64,000 nt of DNA. Origin: Aquitalea denitrificans (GTDB lineage Bacteria; Pseudomonadota; Gammaproteobacteria; Burkholderiales; Chromobacteriaceae). The DNA lies in the NCBI RefSeq assembly GCF_009856625.1, contig NZ_CP047241.1, positions 2,170,001 to 2,234,000 of the forward strand, in the 5' to 3' direction. Positions 25,857 through 34,046 of the stretch are shown here, piece by piece; position 1 is the stretch's first letter, and each line of letters begins with the position of its first letter. Both the position numbers and the translations under genes were made by a program. Under the pieces are notes generated by a model. The model was given only the letters and a program-made list of their open reading frames with translations, was not told the DNA's origin and searched no databases.

Positions 25857-26279
25857 TTACAGCAGCGCCACGGGCTGCGCTTGTTGATACTGGCTGTCAC
25901 TGACCGGTTCCGCCCAGTGAGCGGCAACGCCGTTTTCCTGCTCCTGAATCGCAATATGTGTCATGGCCGTACTGGTCGTGGCACCATGCCAGTGCTTGAG
26001 GCCAGCGGGTATCCATACCACATCGCCGGGACGGATGACCTGGGTTTCTCCACCCCAGCGGCAAATCAGGCCACAGCCGGCAGTGACCAGCAAGGTCTGC
26101 CCCCGCGGGTGGGTATGCCAGGCGGTACGAGCACCCGGCTCGAACGTAACGCTGGCACCGGATGCCCGCGCCGGCTCCTGCGGCTGGAACAACATGTCCA
26201 CCCTGACCTGGCCGGTAAACCATTCCGCCGGCCCATGCATGGCGGGCTGACTGCCCGCGCGGCTGATATGCAAATCCAT
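25857..26279 (-). CDS. Cupin-domain protein
   Basis: A 140-residue single-domain cupin. Cupin motif 1 is GARTAWHTHPRGQTLLVTAGCGL and motif 2 is VIRPGDVVWIPAGLKHWHGA, giving the expected His/His/His metal set. Proteins of this size near LysR genes are often annotated as carboxymuconolactone-decarboxylase-like or quercetinase-like cupins; substrate unknown. It is divergent from a LysR gene, which probably regulates it. The start MDLHISRAG is preferred to one eight codons upstream. Confidence 0.85.
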   Translation of the reverse strand: MDLHISRAGSQPAMHGPAEWFTGQVRVDMLFQPQEPARASGASVTFEPGARTAWHTHPRGQTLLVTAGCGLICRWGGETQVIRPGDVVWIPAGLKHWHGATTSTAMTHIAIQEQENGVAAHWAEPVSDSQYQQAQPVALL

Positions 26280-26394
26280 GGTTCTGCTCCTTGGCAAGTT
26301 CAAATAATGCCGGCTGGCAACGATATTGACAGCGGCAGTATCACTCTAGGCCCGCCCGCCTGCTGGTGGTAGGTCTCTTGCATGGCATACCCTT

Positions 26395-26409
26395 ATGAAT
26401 GCAGCTCAT
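26395..26409. promoter_or_regulatory. LysR-type T-N11-A dyad
   Basis: ATGA-N7-TCAT (26395-26398 and 26406-26409) contains the T-N11-A core favoured by LysR regulators. It sits in the 184-base spacer between the cupin and LysR genes, 55 bases before the LysR start. It is a reasonable binding site, but short dyads of this kind also arise by chance. Confidence 0.4.
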
Positions 26410-26463
26410 CAGTCTTTGTGATATTTTGCAAAAACCGCCCATCTGCATGAGGTGTTTTCATTA

Positions 26464-27363
26464 ATGGCCCGCACCGATTACAACAGCCTGCAAACCTTTC
26501 TGCTGGTCGCGCGCGAGCGCAGTTTTACCCGGGCGGCATCGCAGCTTGGCGTATCGCAGTCCGCGCTCAGCCATTCCATACGAGTACTGGAGGAGAGGCT
26601 GGGTGTGCGTCTGCTCACCCGCAGCACGCGCGGTGTCAGCCCCAGCGAGGCTGGCGAGCATCTGCTGGCGCGCATTGCCGACAGCTACGACAATATCGAA
26701 TCCGCGCTGGCCACCCTGAGTGAACTGAAGGAAAAACCGGCAGGCACAGTGCGCATTACCACCCACGACCATGCAGCCGACAGTGTGTTGTGGCCGCGCC
26801 TGCGCCAGTTGTTGCATGACTATCCGGACATACACTTGGAAATCAGCATCGACTACGCGCTGGTGGATATCGTGACCGAACGCTTCGATGCCGGTGTGCG
26901 TAGCGGCGGCCAGGTGAATGGCGACATGATTGCCGCCCGCATCGGCCCGGACTACCGCATGGCCGTGGTGGGATCCCCCGCTTATCTGGCCGGGCGCAGT
27001 CTGCCAAAGCTACCGCAGGATCTGGCCGCGCATCGCTGCATCAATCTGCGGCTGCCAACGCACGGCGGGCTGTATGCCTGGGAATTCGTGCAGGATGGCA
27101 GAACAGTGGAAACCAGAGTGGAAGGCCAGCTGGTATTCAATACCACCGGCCAGATGCTGACAGCGGCGCGGGATGGCCACGGCCTGGCCTATCTGCCTGA
27201 AGACATGGTTCAGGCTGACCTGGCAAGCGGTGCATTGTGTGCTGTGTTGCAGGATTACTGGCCGCTGTTCTCCGGTTACCACCTGTACTACCCGCACCGG
27301 CATCAGCCCTCGCCTGCTTTTGCACTGGTGCTGAACGCCTTGCGCTATCGCGGGCCGGACTGA
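26464..27363 (+). CDS. LysR-family transcriptional regulator
   Basis: A 299-residue LTTR. The winged helix (residues 1-62) has YNSLQTFLLVARERSFTRAASQLGVSQSALSHSIRVLEERLGVRLLTR. The effector domain includes YALVDIVTERFDAGVRSGGQV and YRMAVVGSPAYLAGR, like the subgroup near DhcR/PerR-type regulators. The ATG at 26464 matches family starts (MARTDYNSL). It is divergent from the cupin gene. Confidence 0.9.
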   Translation: MARTDYNSLQTFLLVARERSFTRAASQLGVSQSALSHSIRVLEERLGVRLLTRSTRGVSPSEAGEHLLARIADSYDNIESALATLSELKEKPAGTVRITTHDHAADSVLWPRLRQLLHDYPDIHLEISIDYALVDIVTERFDAGVRSGGQVNGDMIAARIGPDYRMAVVGSPAYLAGRSLPKLPQDLAAHRCINLRLPTHGGLYAWEFVQDGRTVETRVEGQLVFNTTGQMLTAARDGHGLAYLPEDMVQADLASGALCAVLQDYWPLFSGYHLYYPHRHQPSPAFALVLNALRYRGPD

Positions 27364-27384
27364 GTGCAACAACGCGTCGCGCGT

Positions 27385-27804
27385 TCAATCAGCCAACGCA
27401 GTGTGCGCACTGCAAACCTTGAGCAGGAAGTCATTGAAACGCTGTGTATTCAAGGTGTACCAGCCATTGTCAATGCTGAAGCCCTTGACCCCGCCCGCCA
27501 GCCTGGGCTGTTCAAAATACACAATCGCACGGTCCCGTCCCAAGCCAGCCAGACAATCCAGTTCGGTCATCACTTCCGCACTGTGCACCGCACTACCTCC
27601 AAGGGCAAAGTTGACACTCCACCAGACGGAAAGATTGCCGTTTTTTTCCTTGTGTACCGGCTTGTTTTCCATTTCGGCATTTTGTTCGCACTGGTCGCTG
27701 CATTGCCAGTACAGTGGCGCGGCCTGCGCCCGCACTGTGGCGGCCAGACCATAATTCATGGCAATACAACAAATAAGCAGGCGTGCGGTCTTCAAATGAC
27801 GCAT
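27385..27804 (-). CDS. Exported protein of unknown function
   Basis: A 139-residue protein with a probable signal peptide (MRHLKTARLLICCIAMNYGLAATVRAQA). The mature part has four cysteines (WQCSDQCEQ, DCLAG, KVCSA) that could form disulfides. I do not recognise the family. It is convergent with the LysR gene before it, with 22 bases between them. Confidence 0.6.
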   Translation of the reverse strand: MRHLKTARLLICCIAMNYGLAATVRAQAAPLYWQCSDQCEQNAEMENKPVHKEKNGNLSVWWSVNFALGGSAVHSAEVMTELDCLAGLGRDRAIVYFEQPRLAGGVKGFSIDNGWYTLNTQRFNDFLLKVCSAHTALAD

Positions 27805-28085
27805 GAGGATGGGCAACTGAAAAGCGGGTTTGACTCAAGATGTTTACAGGCAGTTAACCTGCACTGCCTGCATGGAAATTCATTAATAATGTAATGGCAA
27901 ATTTAAACATCAATAACTTTATTTACCCAATCTTACATTACCAATAACCACACCCCGCTTAGCCCCGTCCTGCAAAATTCAGGCAGCACATTGACGGTAT
28001 TGATGCCGATTACATCCGCCATATAGCCGCCTGCCATTTCCAAGAAAATGGAAATGCACGGCACCGAGCGGTGCCAATGGCTGAT
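27805..28085. other. Intergenic region with two hairpins
   Basis: No gene is seen in these 281 bases. Two hairpins lie at the right end: CATTTCC/GGAAATG (28035-28056) and GGCACC/GGTGCC (28060-28075). The second is 10 bases after the LysR stop on the minus strand and may contribute to termination, although no long U-run follows it. Confidence 0.4.
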
Positions 28086-28976
28086 TCAGCTTGGCATGGC
28101 AAACAGCTGGAACAGCTCCTTCAGGTGTGGTGCTTCAAAACGGCGGCGTACGGTGATGGCATAGAAGGTTTCCTCCACGCCCTGCACCGAGCCGTACTTT
28201 TCCAGCAATCCCTTGCCCAGTTCATCCTTGACCACAATGGCCGGAATCAGCGCCACCGCACCGGCATCGCGCGCCAGCAGACGCAAGGTGGCCATATCGT
28301 CCACTTCTGCACGGATACGCGGTTCTATACCCAGTTTTTCGCACAAGAGGTCAAAGCGCACGCGGATTTCGCTCTTGGCACTGGGCACCATCAGTAGTTG
28401 CTGGCGCAATATCTGCGGCAAATCGAACGGCCCTTGCACCAGGCCGGGCGGGCCGATCAGGCACACCTCCTGCCGCGCCAGCGTGCGGCAACGCCACGGG
28501 TGCTTGTCATCGGCAATCACCGGGCGATTGCTCAGCACCACATCCAGCTCAAAAGCCGCCAGCCGGCCAAGCAACTCATCCAGCCCTCCCGCCTCCAGAT
28601 TGAGTTTTACCGACTGCCGCCCCAGCACCGGGTGCAGAAAGCCTTCCAGAAAATTGCGTGACAGGGTGGAGACGCTACCAATGCGTAGCTGGCCGCCCTG
28701 GCCGGCATCCTGGCTGGTGGTGGTGGCCAGCAGCTCGTTACCCAGCGCAAAAATGGCCTCGGCATAGCGCAGCACCGATGCGCCCATTTCAGTCAGCAGC
28801 AGTTTTTTGCCTTCGCGCAGAAACAGCGGCATGCCTAGTTGTTCTTCCAGCTGGCGGATCTGCGCCGACAGCGCCGATTGCGATATATGCAGCCGCTCGG
28901 CGGTGCGCGTCAGATGGCCTTCTGCCGCCACGCGCCAGAAATAATACAGGTGGTGATAGTTGAGGCGATTTATCAT
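28086..28976 (-). CDS. LysR-family regulator (NhaR-like), probable regulator of dabBA
   Basis: A 296-residue LTTR of the NhaR-like group: NYHHLYYFWRVAAEGHLTRTAERLHISQSALSAQIRQLEEQLG at the N-terminus and an effector domain ending in HLKELFQLF. It is divergent from dabB with a 97-base spacer that carries TTGA-N4-TCAA at 28990-29001. LysR genes are known neighbours of dab operons, so control of inorganic carbon uptake is the likely job. Confidence 0.9.
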   Translation of the reverse strand: MINRLNYHHLYYFWRVAAEGHLTRTAERLHISQSALSAQIRQLEEQLGMPLFLREGKKLLLTEMGASVLRYAEAIFALGNELLATTTSQDAGQGGQLRIGSVSTLSRNFLEGFLHPVLGRQSVKLNLEAGGLDELLGRLAAFELDVVLSNRPVIADDKHPWRCRTLARQEVCLIGPPGLVQGPFDLPQILRQQLLMVPSAKSEIRVRFDLLCEKLGIEPRIRAEVDDMATLRLLARDAGAVALIPAIVVKDELGKGLLEKYGSVQGVEETFYAITVRRRFEAPHLKELFQLFAMPS

Positions 28977-29073
28977 TCTGTTTAATAGATTGATTTGTCA
29001 ATATTAATGTATTTTACCGAACAAGCGATGGCGGGCATAGTGCCGGTGTTTTCACTCATACGCCATCCACCTT

Positions 29074-30549
29074 ATGGATTTGTCTCTTCATACCTTGCTG
29101 GCCCTGCTCTGGGTGCTGCCGGCACTGGTGCGCACCAGCCAGCCCCGTCACTGGCAACTGGCCCAGGCCAGCGCCGCCGCTGGCGCAGTGGCGGCCTTGC
29201 TGCTGATGCTGTTACAAGGCCTGCAGCCGGCCTTGCTATTTCAGTTGCTTATCCAGCTGCTGGCCTGGGTGATCCTGCGCTTCTCGGCACGCTATTTCAG
29301 CGGCGAAGCGGGGCAGGCCCGCTTTCTGCGTGCGGTGGGCTGGCTGCTGGCCGGCGCTACCCTGGTGGTAGCCAGCCAGGATTGGCCCACCCTGCTGGCC
29401 GGCTGGCTGCTGACCAGCCCGGCGCTGCAAAGCCTGCTGACCTTTTATCCCGAGCGGCCACAAGCGCGCATTGCCGCCCGGCGCGAGGCCGTGGCCAGCC
29501 GTCTGGCCGAACTGTGCCTGTTGCTGGGTGCAGGGCTGATAGCCTGGGCGGTGGCCTCGCCTGCCTTTGCCGATATCGCACGTCCGTTGGCATCGCCCAT
29601 CGCACAACTGGCACGCAATACCGGAGCGCTACTGCTGGTGTGCTGTGTACTGCTGAAAACAGCACAATTGCCGTTTCACGGCTGGCTGACCCAGGTCATG
29701 GAAGCCCCGACCCCGATTTCGGCCCTGCTGCATGCCGGGGTAGTGAATCTGGGCGGCATGGTGTTGATCAAACTGGCTGCGCTGTGGGCAGCGGTGCCGC
29801 TGACAGCCTGGCTGTTAGTGGTATGGGGTGGCGTTACCGCTGGTCTGGCCTGCTGGGTGATGCAGACCCGCATCAGCATCAAGTTGCGCCTGGCCTGGTC
29901 TACCTGCGCCCAGATGGGCTTCATGCTGATGGAGTGCGGGCTGGGGCAATATTCGCTGGCCCTGCTGCATCTGATCACCCATTCCATCTACAAGGCACAT
30001 GCCTTTCTCAGCTCGGGCAACCAGGTGCGAGCCACCATCCGTCAGTCAAGCAGCGCTCCGGCTAGCGGCAAGGGCTGGCATCTGGCCAGCGGCGTGGCCG
30101 GCATTGCCTTGCTGCTGGCCAGCCTGCAAGGCTGGCAACTGGCACAGGGCCATACCCTGCAACCGCCGCCGCTGCTGATTGTGATCATCGGCCTTGGCCT
30201 GGCACCGCTGTGCCAGCACAGCATACGCGGCTATGGACTGGCGCTGCTGCTGTGCCAGACCTACCTGCTGCTACACACCCTGTTTGCCAGGATGCAGGCT
30301 GACCATGCCACGGCCCCGCTTGCCTGCCAATTGCTGCTGGCGCTGTTCTTTGGCGGGCTGTTCCTGCTGCAAGGCTGGATAGATAGACACCCCGGCCACC
30401 ACCTGAGCCAGCGCCTGTACGCGCGCGCCTTTGGCGGCCTCTATCTGGACGAATGGTGGCTGCGCACCACCATGCGCACCCGCCTGCACCGGTTGGGGCG
30501 ACGCTCACCCCTCACCCGCAACGGAGCCACTGCCCATGACATCCGCTGA
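29074..30549 (+). CDS. dabB: DabB: proton-conducting subunit of inorganic carbon transporter
   Basis: A 491-residue membrane protein of the NuoL/MrpA antiporter-like superfamily with about 13 helices. The core has KTAQLPFHGWLTQVMEAPTPISALLHAGVVNLGGMVLIK and the lysine/histidine segment LLHLITHSIYKAHAFLSSG. Together with the following DUF2309 gene this marks it as DabB, which is thought to supply cation flow to drive DabA. The ribosome binding site is weak. The gene overlaps dabA by 14 bases. Confidence 0.9.
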   Translation: MDLSLHTLLALLWVLPALVRTSQPRHWQLAQASAAAGAVAALLLMLLQGLQPALLFQLLIQLLAWVILRFSARYFSGEAGQARFLRAVGWLLAGATLVVASQDWPTLLAGWLLTSPALQSLLTFYPERPQARIAARREAVASRLAELCLLLGAGLIAWAVASPAFADIARPLASPIAQLARNTGALLLVCCVLLKTAQLPFHGWLTQVMEAPTPISALLHAGVVNLGGMVLIKLAALWAAVPLTAWLLVVWGGVTAGLACWVMQTRISIKLRLAWSTCAQMGFMLMECGLGQYSLALLHLITHSIYKAHAFLSSGNQVRATIRQSSSAPASGKGWHLASGVAGIALLLASLQGWQLAQGHTLQPPPLLIVIIGLGLAPLCQHSIRGYGLALLLCQTYLLLHTLFARMQADHATAPLACQLLLALFFGGLFLLQGWIDRHPGHHLSQRLYARAFGGLYLDEWWLRTTMRTRLHRLGRRSPLTRNGATAHDIR

Positions 30550-32923
30550 CACGCTCTGGCAAAGTGCCGCCCAGGCCGCGGCCAGCCGCATTGCACCCAG
30601 CTGGCCACTGGACAGCCTGCTGGCCAGCTCGCCTTACTGGGGCTTGCGCAGCCAATCGTTCGAACAGGCCCACCATACCTTGCAAAGCCTGGCAGACAGC
30701 CGCCTGCACCTGGATGAAGCCGACTACCGGCAGCAGTACGCCGCGGGCCAGATCAGCAATGCCGACCTGAGTGCCGCGCTGCAAGAAGCCGGTATCAAGC
30801 AATCTGCCGTGCAGTGGCTGCAACAGGGACAGGCCGAACGCCACACTGCACCAGCAAGACTGCTGCAAAGCAACTGGCGGCAGGACGCTGCCGGCCACGC
30901 CGGCCTGCAAAACTGGCAACAGGTGATTACCCAGCAAATCAGTCAATGCTGCGCAGCATGGTTCGATCACGACCAGGCAGAATGGCAGCCTGATCGTCAT
31001 GGCCGGCTCTATCAGAACTGGCTGGCCGAAATGGCGCTGCAACCGCCACCCAGCCCGGATGCCGCCGCGCGCGAACGCCTGCGCGGTGCCATTGCCGCGC
31101 TGCCTCAGGATCACCATGCCCTGTTCCGCCACGCGCAGGAGCGCTTGCAAGCCAAGCCAAGCTGGCTGAGCGACTGGTTTTACGTGCTGCTGCAACGCAA
31201 TAGCGGCTGGGCAGCATGGTGCCGTTACCAGCAATGGCAAGCCGAACTGGCCGGCACCGCCAGCAGCCTGCCGGCAGAGTTACTGGCCATGCAGCTGGCT
31301 TGGGAGTGCCTGCTGGACGATGGCGACCGCACACCGGACAGCCACTGGCAACACTGGCATGCAGCATGGGATGCCCAATCAACAATACCGCCCGTCAACG
31401 CGCGCGGCCTGATCTGGCAACGTGCCGCCGAGCTGGCCAGCCACGCCCCACTGCTGTCCCGCCTGAGCGTCCAGCCCGCCGCCACAGAACTTGCCGGAGC
31501 CGACATCCATGCCGTCTTCTGCATTGATGTGCGCTCGGAACCGATGCGCCGCGCCCTGGAGCAGGTTTTGCCCGCGGCCACGACCGCCGGATTTGCCGGC
31601 TTTTTCGGCCTGCCGCTGGCTATCCGCTTTGCCGGCGAAGACCGCAGCCAGCCACGCCTGCCCGGTCTGCTGGCCCCTAGCTGGGAAGCCATCATGCCGT
31701 CGCTGGAAAAGGGCCTGCAGGAATGGGGATCCTTCCAGCGCGCCCCGCTATCGTCCTTCACCCTGGTGGAAAGCGCCGGGCTGGGCAAAGCGGGCAAACT
31801 GCTGCGCAAAGCCTTTCCCGGCAAGCGCAGGGCAACACTGGCCGAGCTGGACCCCTGGCTGAACGACAAGGACAAGAGCATGGTCTCCGCTGGCCGCCAG
31901 CTCAATACCGATGACATCGTGGCAAGCCTGGAGCACCTGCTGCCTGCCATGGGGCTGGGACAGCGCTTTCCCCGCACGGTATTGCTGGTGGGCCACGCCA
32001 GCCACAGCAGCAACAATCCACAGGCATCAGCCTTGCAATGCGGAGCCTGCGGCGGCCATGGCGGCCATCTGCACGTACTGCTGCTCAGTGACTGGCTGCA
32101 GCGCCCGGCCGTACGCGCCGGGCTGGCTGCTCGTGGCTGGGCCATACCGACAGCCACACTGTTTTTACCGGTACTGCACCTGACCCATAGTGACGAATTA
32201 CAGGTCTTGCAAGCCGATGGTCAATCCCCGGCCCTGCAACAGCGCGGCCTGCAAGTACAGCCGCTGCTGGATGAGGCGGCCAGCCTGGCGCGCAGCCGGC
32301 GGGCCGGCCAGGACGGCATTCCCGCAGATATCCATACGGGCAAGCTATTGTCCCTGCTCCGGCAAAAAGGCCATCACTGGGCGGAAACCCGTCCCGAGTG
32401 GGGACTGGCCGGCAATCACAGTTTCATTGCCGCACCGCGTAGCCGCACCGCCGCGCTCAATTTGCATGGCCGGGCCTTCCTGCAGGAATACGACTGGCGG
32501 CAAGACCCGCAAGCCAGCCAGCTGGCGGCCATTTTTGGTGGCCCGTTAGTGGTGGCGCACTGGATCAACATGCAGTATTTCGCCGCCGTTACCGACCCCA
32601 GACGCTATGGCAGTGGCAACAAGCTGCTGCACAACGTAGTGGGCGGGCGCATTGGCGTGTTCGAAGGCAATAGCGGCGATTTGCGCATCGGCCTGTCCAA
32701 ACAGTCCGTACATGACGGCAGCCAATGGCGTCATGCACCGTTGCGGCTGGCTGCCTGCATCGACGCCCCTGCCCGGCTGATCAGCCTGGCGCTGGAACAA
32801 CAGCCGGAAGTTGCCATGCTGGTAAAGCGCCGCTGGCTACACCTGTACCGTTTTGCCGAAACCGGCATGGAATACTGGCGCAACGGCAACTGGCTGGCAG
32901 CCGGATTACCGCATGGCGCCTGA
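30536..32923 (+). CDS. dabA: DabA (DUF2309): carbonic-anhydrase-like subunit of inorganic carbon transporter
   Basis: A 795-residue DUF2309 protein. The beta-carbonic-anhydrase-like zinc site is intact: C329 and D331 in FCIDVRSEP, H487 in VGHASHSSN and C502 in LQCGACGG, matching the residues shown to be needed in Halothiobacillus DabA. It would hydrate CO2 to bicarbonate one way, powered by DabB. The ATG at 30536 (MTSADTLWQ) is chosen because family homology begins there and GGAG lies upstream. Longer reading frames to 30431 are out of character. Confidence 0.93.
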   Translation: MTSADTLWQSAAQAAASRIAPSWPLDSLLASSPYWGLRSQSFEQAHHTLQSLADSRLHLDEADYRQQYAAGQISNADLSAALQEAGIKQSAVQWLQQGQAERHTAPARLLQSNWRQDAAGHAGLQNWQQVITQQISQCCAAWFDHDQAEWQPDRHGRLYQNWLAEMALQPPPSPDAAARERLRGAIAALPQDHHALFRHAQERLQAKPSWLSDWFYVLLQRNSGWAAWCRYQQWQAELAGTASSLPAELLAMQLAWECLLDDGDRTPDSHWQHWHAAWDAQSTIPPVNARGLIWQRAAELASHAPLLSRLSVQPAATELAGADIHAVFCIDVRSEPMRRALEQVLPAATTAGFAGFFGLPLAIRFAGEDRSQPRLPGLLAPSWEAIMPSLEKGLQEWGSFQRAPLSSFTLVESAGLGKAGKLLRKAFPGKRRATLAELDPWLNDKDKSMVSAGRQLNTDDIVASLEHLLPAMGLGQRFPRTVLLVGHASHSSNNPQASALQCGACGGHGGHLHVLLLSDWLQRPAVRAGLAARGWAIPTATLFLPVLHLTHSDELQVLQADGQSPALQQRGLQVQPLLDEAASLARSRRAGQDGIPADIHTGKLLSLLRQKGHHWAETRPEWGLAGNHSFIAAPRSRTAALNLHGRAFLQEYDWRQDPQASQLAAIFGGPLVVAHWINMQYFAAVTDPRRYGSGNKLLHNVVGGRIGVFEGNSGDLRIGLSKQSVHDGSQWRHAPLRLAACIDAPARLISLALEQQPEVAMLVKRRWLHLYRFAETGMEYWRNGNWLAAGLPHGA

Positions 32924-32944
32924 GCCGCACCACAGAAAGCACAT

Positions 32945-33919
32945 ATGGAATACCTCAATCCGCATGCCGCGGACATCCACCGCGCTGCCAGCCTGCTGGG
33001 CAATGGCCAACTGGTGGCACTACCTACCGAAACCGTCTACGGCCTGGCCGCCAGTGCGCAAGACCCTGCAGCCATCCGCCGGGTTTTCAGCGCCAAGGGC
33101 AGGCCGGCCGATCACCCGCTGATTGTGCATCTGCCAAACCTGTCTCATCTGCAGCACTGGGTCAGCCAGATACCAGCGCCAGCCTACCAGCTGGCCGCAG
33201 CATTCTGGCCCGGCCCGCTTACCATGGTGCTGCCGGCGGCACCCACGGTATCGCGCCTGATTACCGGCGGGCAGGATACCGTTGCCGTGCGCTGGCCGGC
33301 ACATCCGCTGTTCCAGGCCGTGCTCGACCAGCTGGGCCATGCGGTGGTCGCGCCGTCGGCCAACCCTTTCGGCCACATCAGCCCCACCAGTGCCGCCCAT
33401 GTGGCGCGCCAGATGGAAGGTCGCATCGAGGCGGTGCTGGATGGCGGGGACTGCCGCTTCGGGCTGGAGTCCACCATTGTCGACCTGTCCGGTCCACAGG
33501 CACGCATCCTGCGCCCTGGCAGCATCAGCGCCGCCCAGCTGGCCCGCGTGCTGCCACTGGATGAGGGTCCGCGTGACCTTGTACCGCGCGTTCCCGGCGC
33601 ATTGGCTTCACACTATGCCCCGCGGATTCCCTGCCATCGTTTTGAAGCCGCACACCGCCCCCGGCTTCCTGCGCAAGTATGGGCTGAAGATCTGGCCTTC
33701 ATCAGCATGGTGGGCAGGCCGGCCACACCGCTGCCGGCCACGCAAAGCTATCTGCTGCCGGCCGATCCGGCTGCCTATGCCAGCCAGATCTATGCCGTGC
33801 TGCACCAGGCGGAAGCCAGCGGCTGCAACCGCATTCTGATCGAGATGCCGCCGGATACGCCCGCCTGGTTGCATGTGCGTGACCGGCTGTTGCGTGCCAG
33901 CACACCAGTAGCAGACTAA
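32945..33919 (+). CDS. Threonylcarbamoyl-AMP synthase (Sua5/YwlC type)
   Basis: A 324-residue protein with the YrdC fold at residues 10-200 (LVALPTETVYGLAASAQ, KGRPADHPLIVHL, VAVRWPAHPLFQAVL, SANPFGHISPTSA, LESTIVDLSG) and the extra C-terminal Sua5 domain after about 210 (PGALASHYAPR). It makes L-threonylcarbamoyl-AMP from threonine, bicarbonate and ATP for tRNA t6A. It begins 22 bases after dabA and is likely cotranscribed. Its use of bicarbonate is a notable but possibly incidental link to dabBA. Confidence 0.92.
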   Translation: MEYLNPHAADIHRAASLLGNGQLVALPTETVYGLAASAQDPAAIRRVFSAKGRPADHPLIVHLPNLSHLQHWVSQIPAPAYQLAAAFWPGPLTMVLPAAPTVSRLITGGQDTVAVRWPAHPLFQAVLDQLGHAVVAPSANPFGHISPTSAAHVARQMEGRIEAVLDGGDCRFGLESTIVDLSGPQARILRPGSISAAQLARVLPLDEGPRDLVPRVPGALASHYAPRIPCHRFEAAHRPRLPAQVWAEDLAFISMVGRPATPLPATQSYLLPADPAAYASQIYAVLHQAEASGCNRILIEMPPDTPAWLHVRDRLLRASTPVAD

Positions 33920-33979
33920 GCCTGTCGCCTCCGGGCCGAGTCGATGTAAAACCACTGCATTTTTGCCTGAGGACGCAGA

Positions 33980-34004
33980 AACGGGCTTTTCATAAAAGCC
34001 CGTT
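33980..34004 (+). terminator. Perfect hairpin after the sua5 gene
   Basis: AACGGGCTTTT and AAAAGCCCGTT form an 11-pair stem around a CAT loop. The A/T-rich inner end is unusual and no U-run follows on the plus strand, so it may be a weak terminator or a leader structure of the following gene, whose start is 43 bases on. Confidence 0.5.
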
Positions 34005-34046
34005 GTCATGCATGATGTCCTGCAGAATCTGTCAGGAAACACCGGC

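Noticed and set aside
12798..32923. Functional link between the bestrophin gene and dabBA as a bicarbonate system
   Set aside because: Some bestrophins conduct bicarbonate, but the two are 15 kb apart, in different units, with no shared regulatory site.
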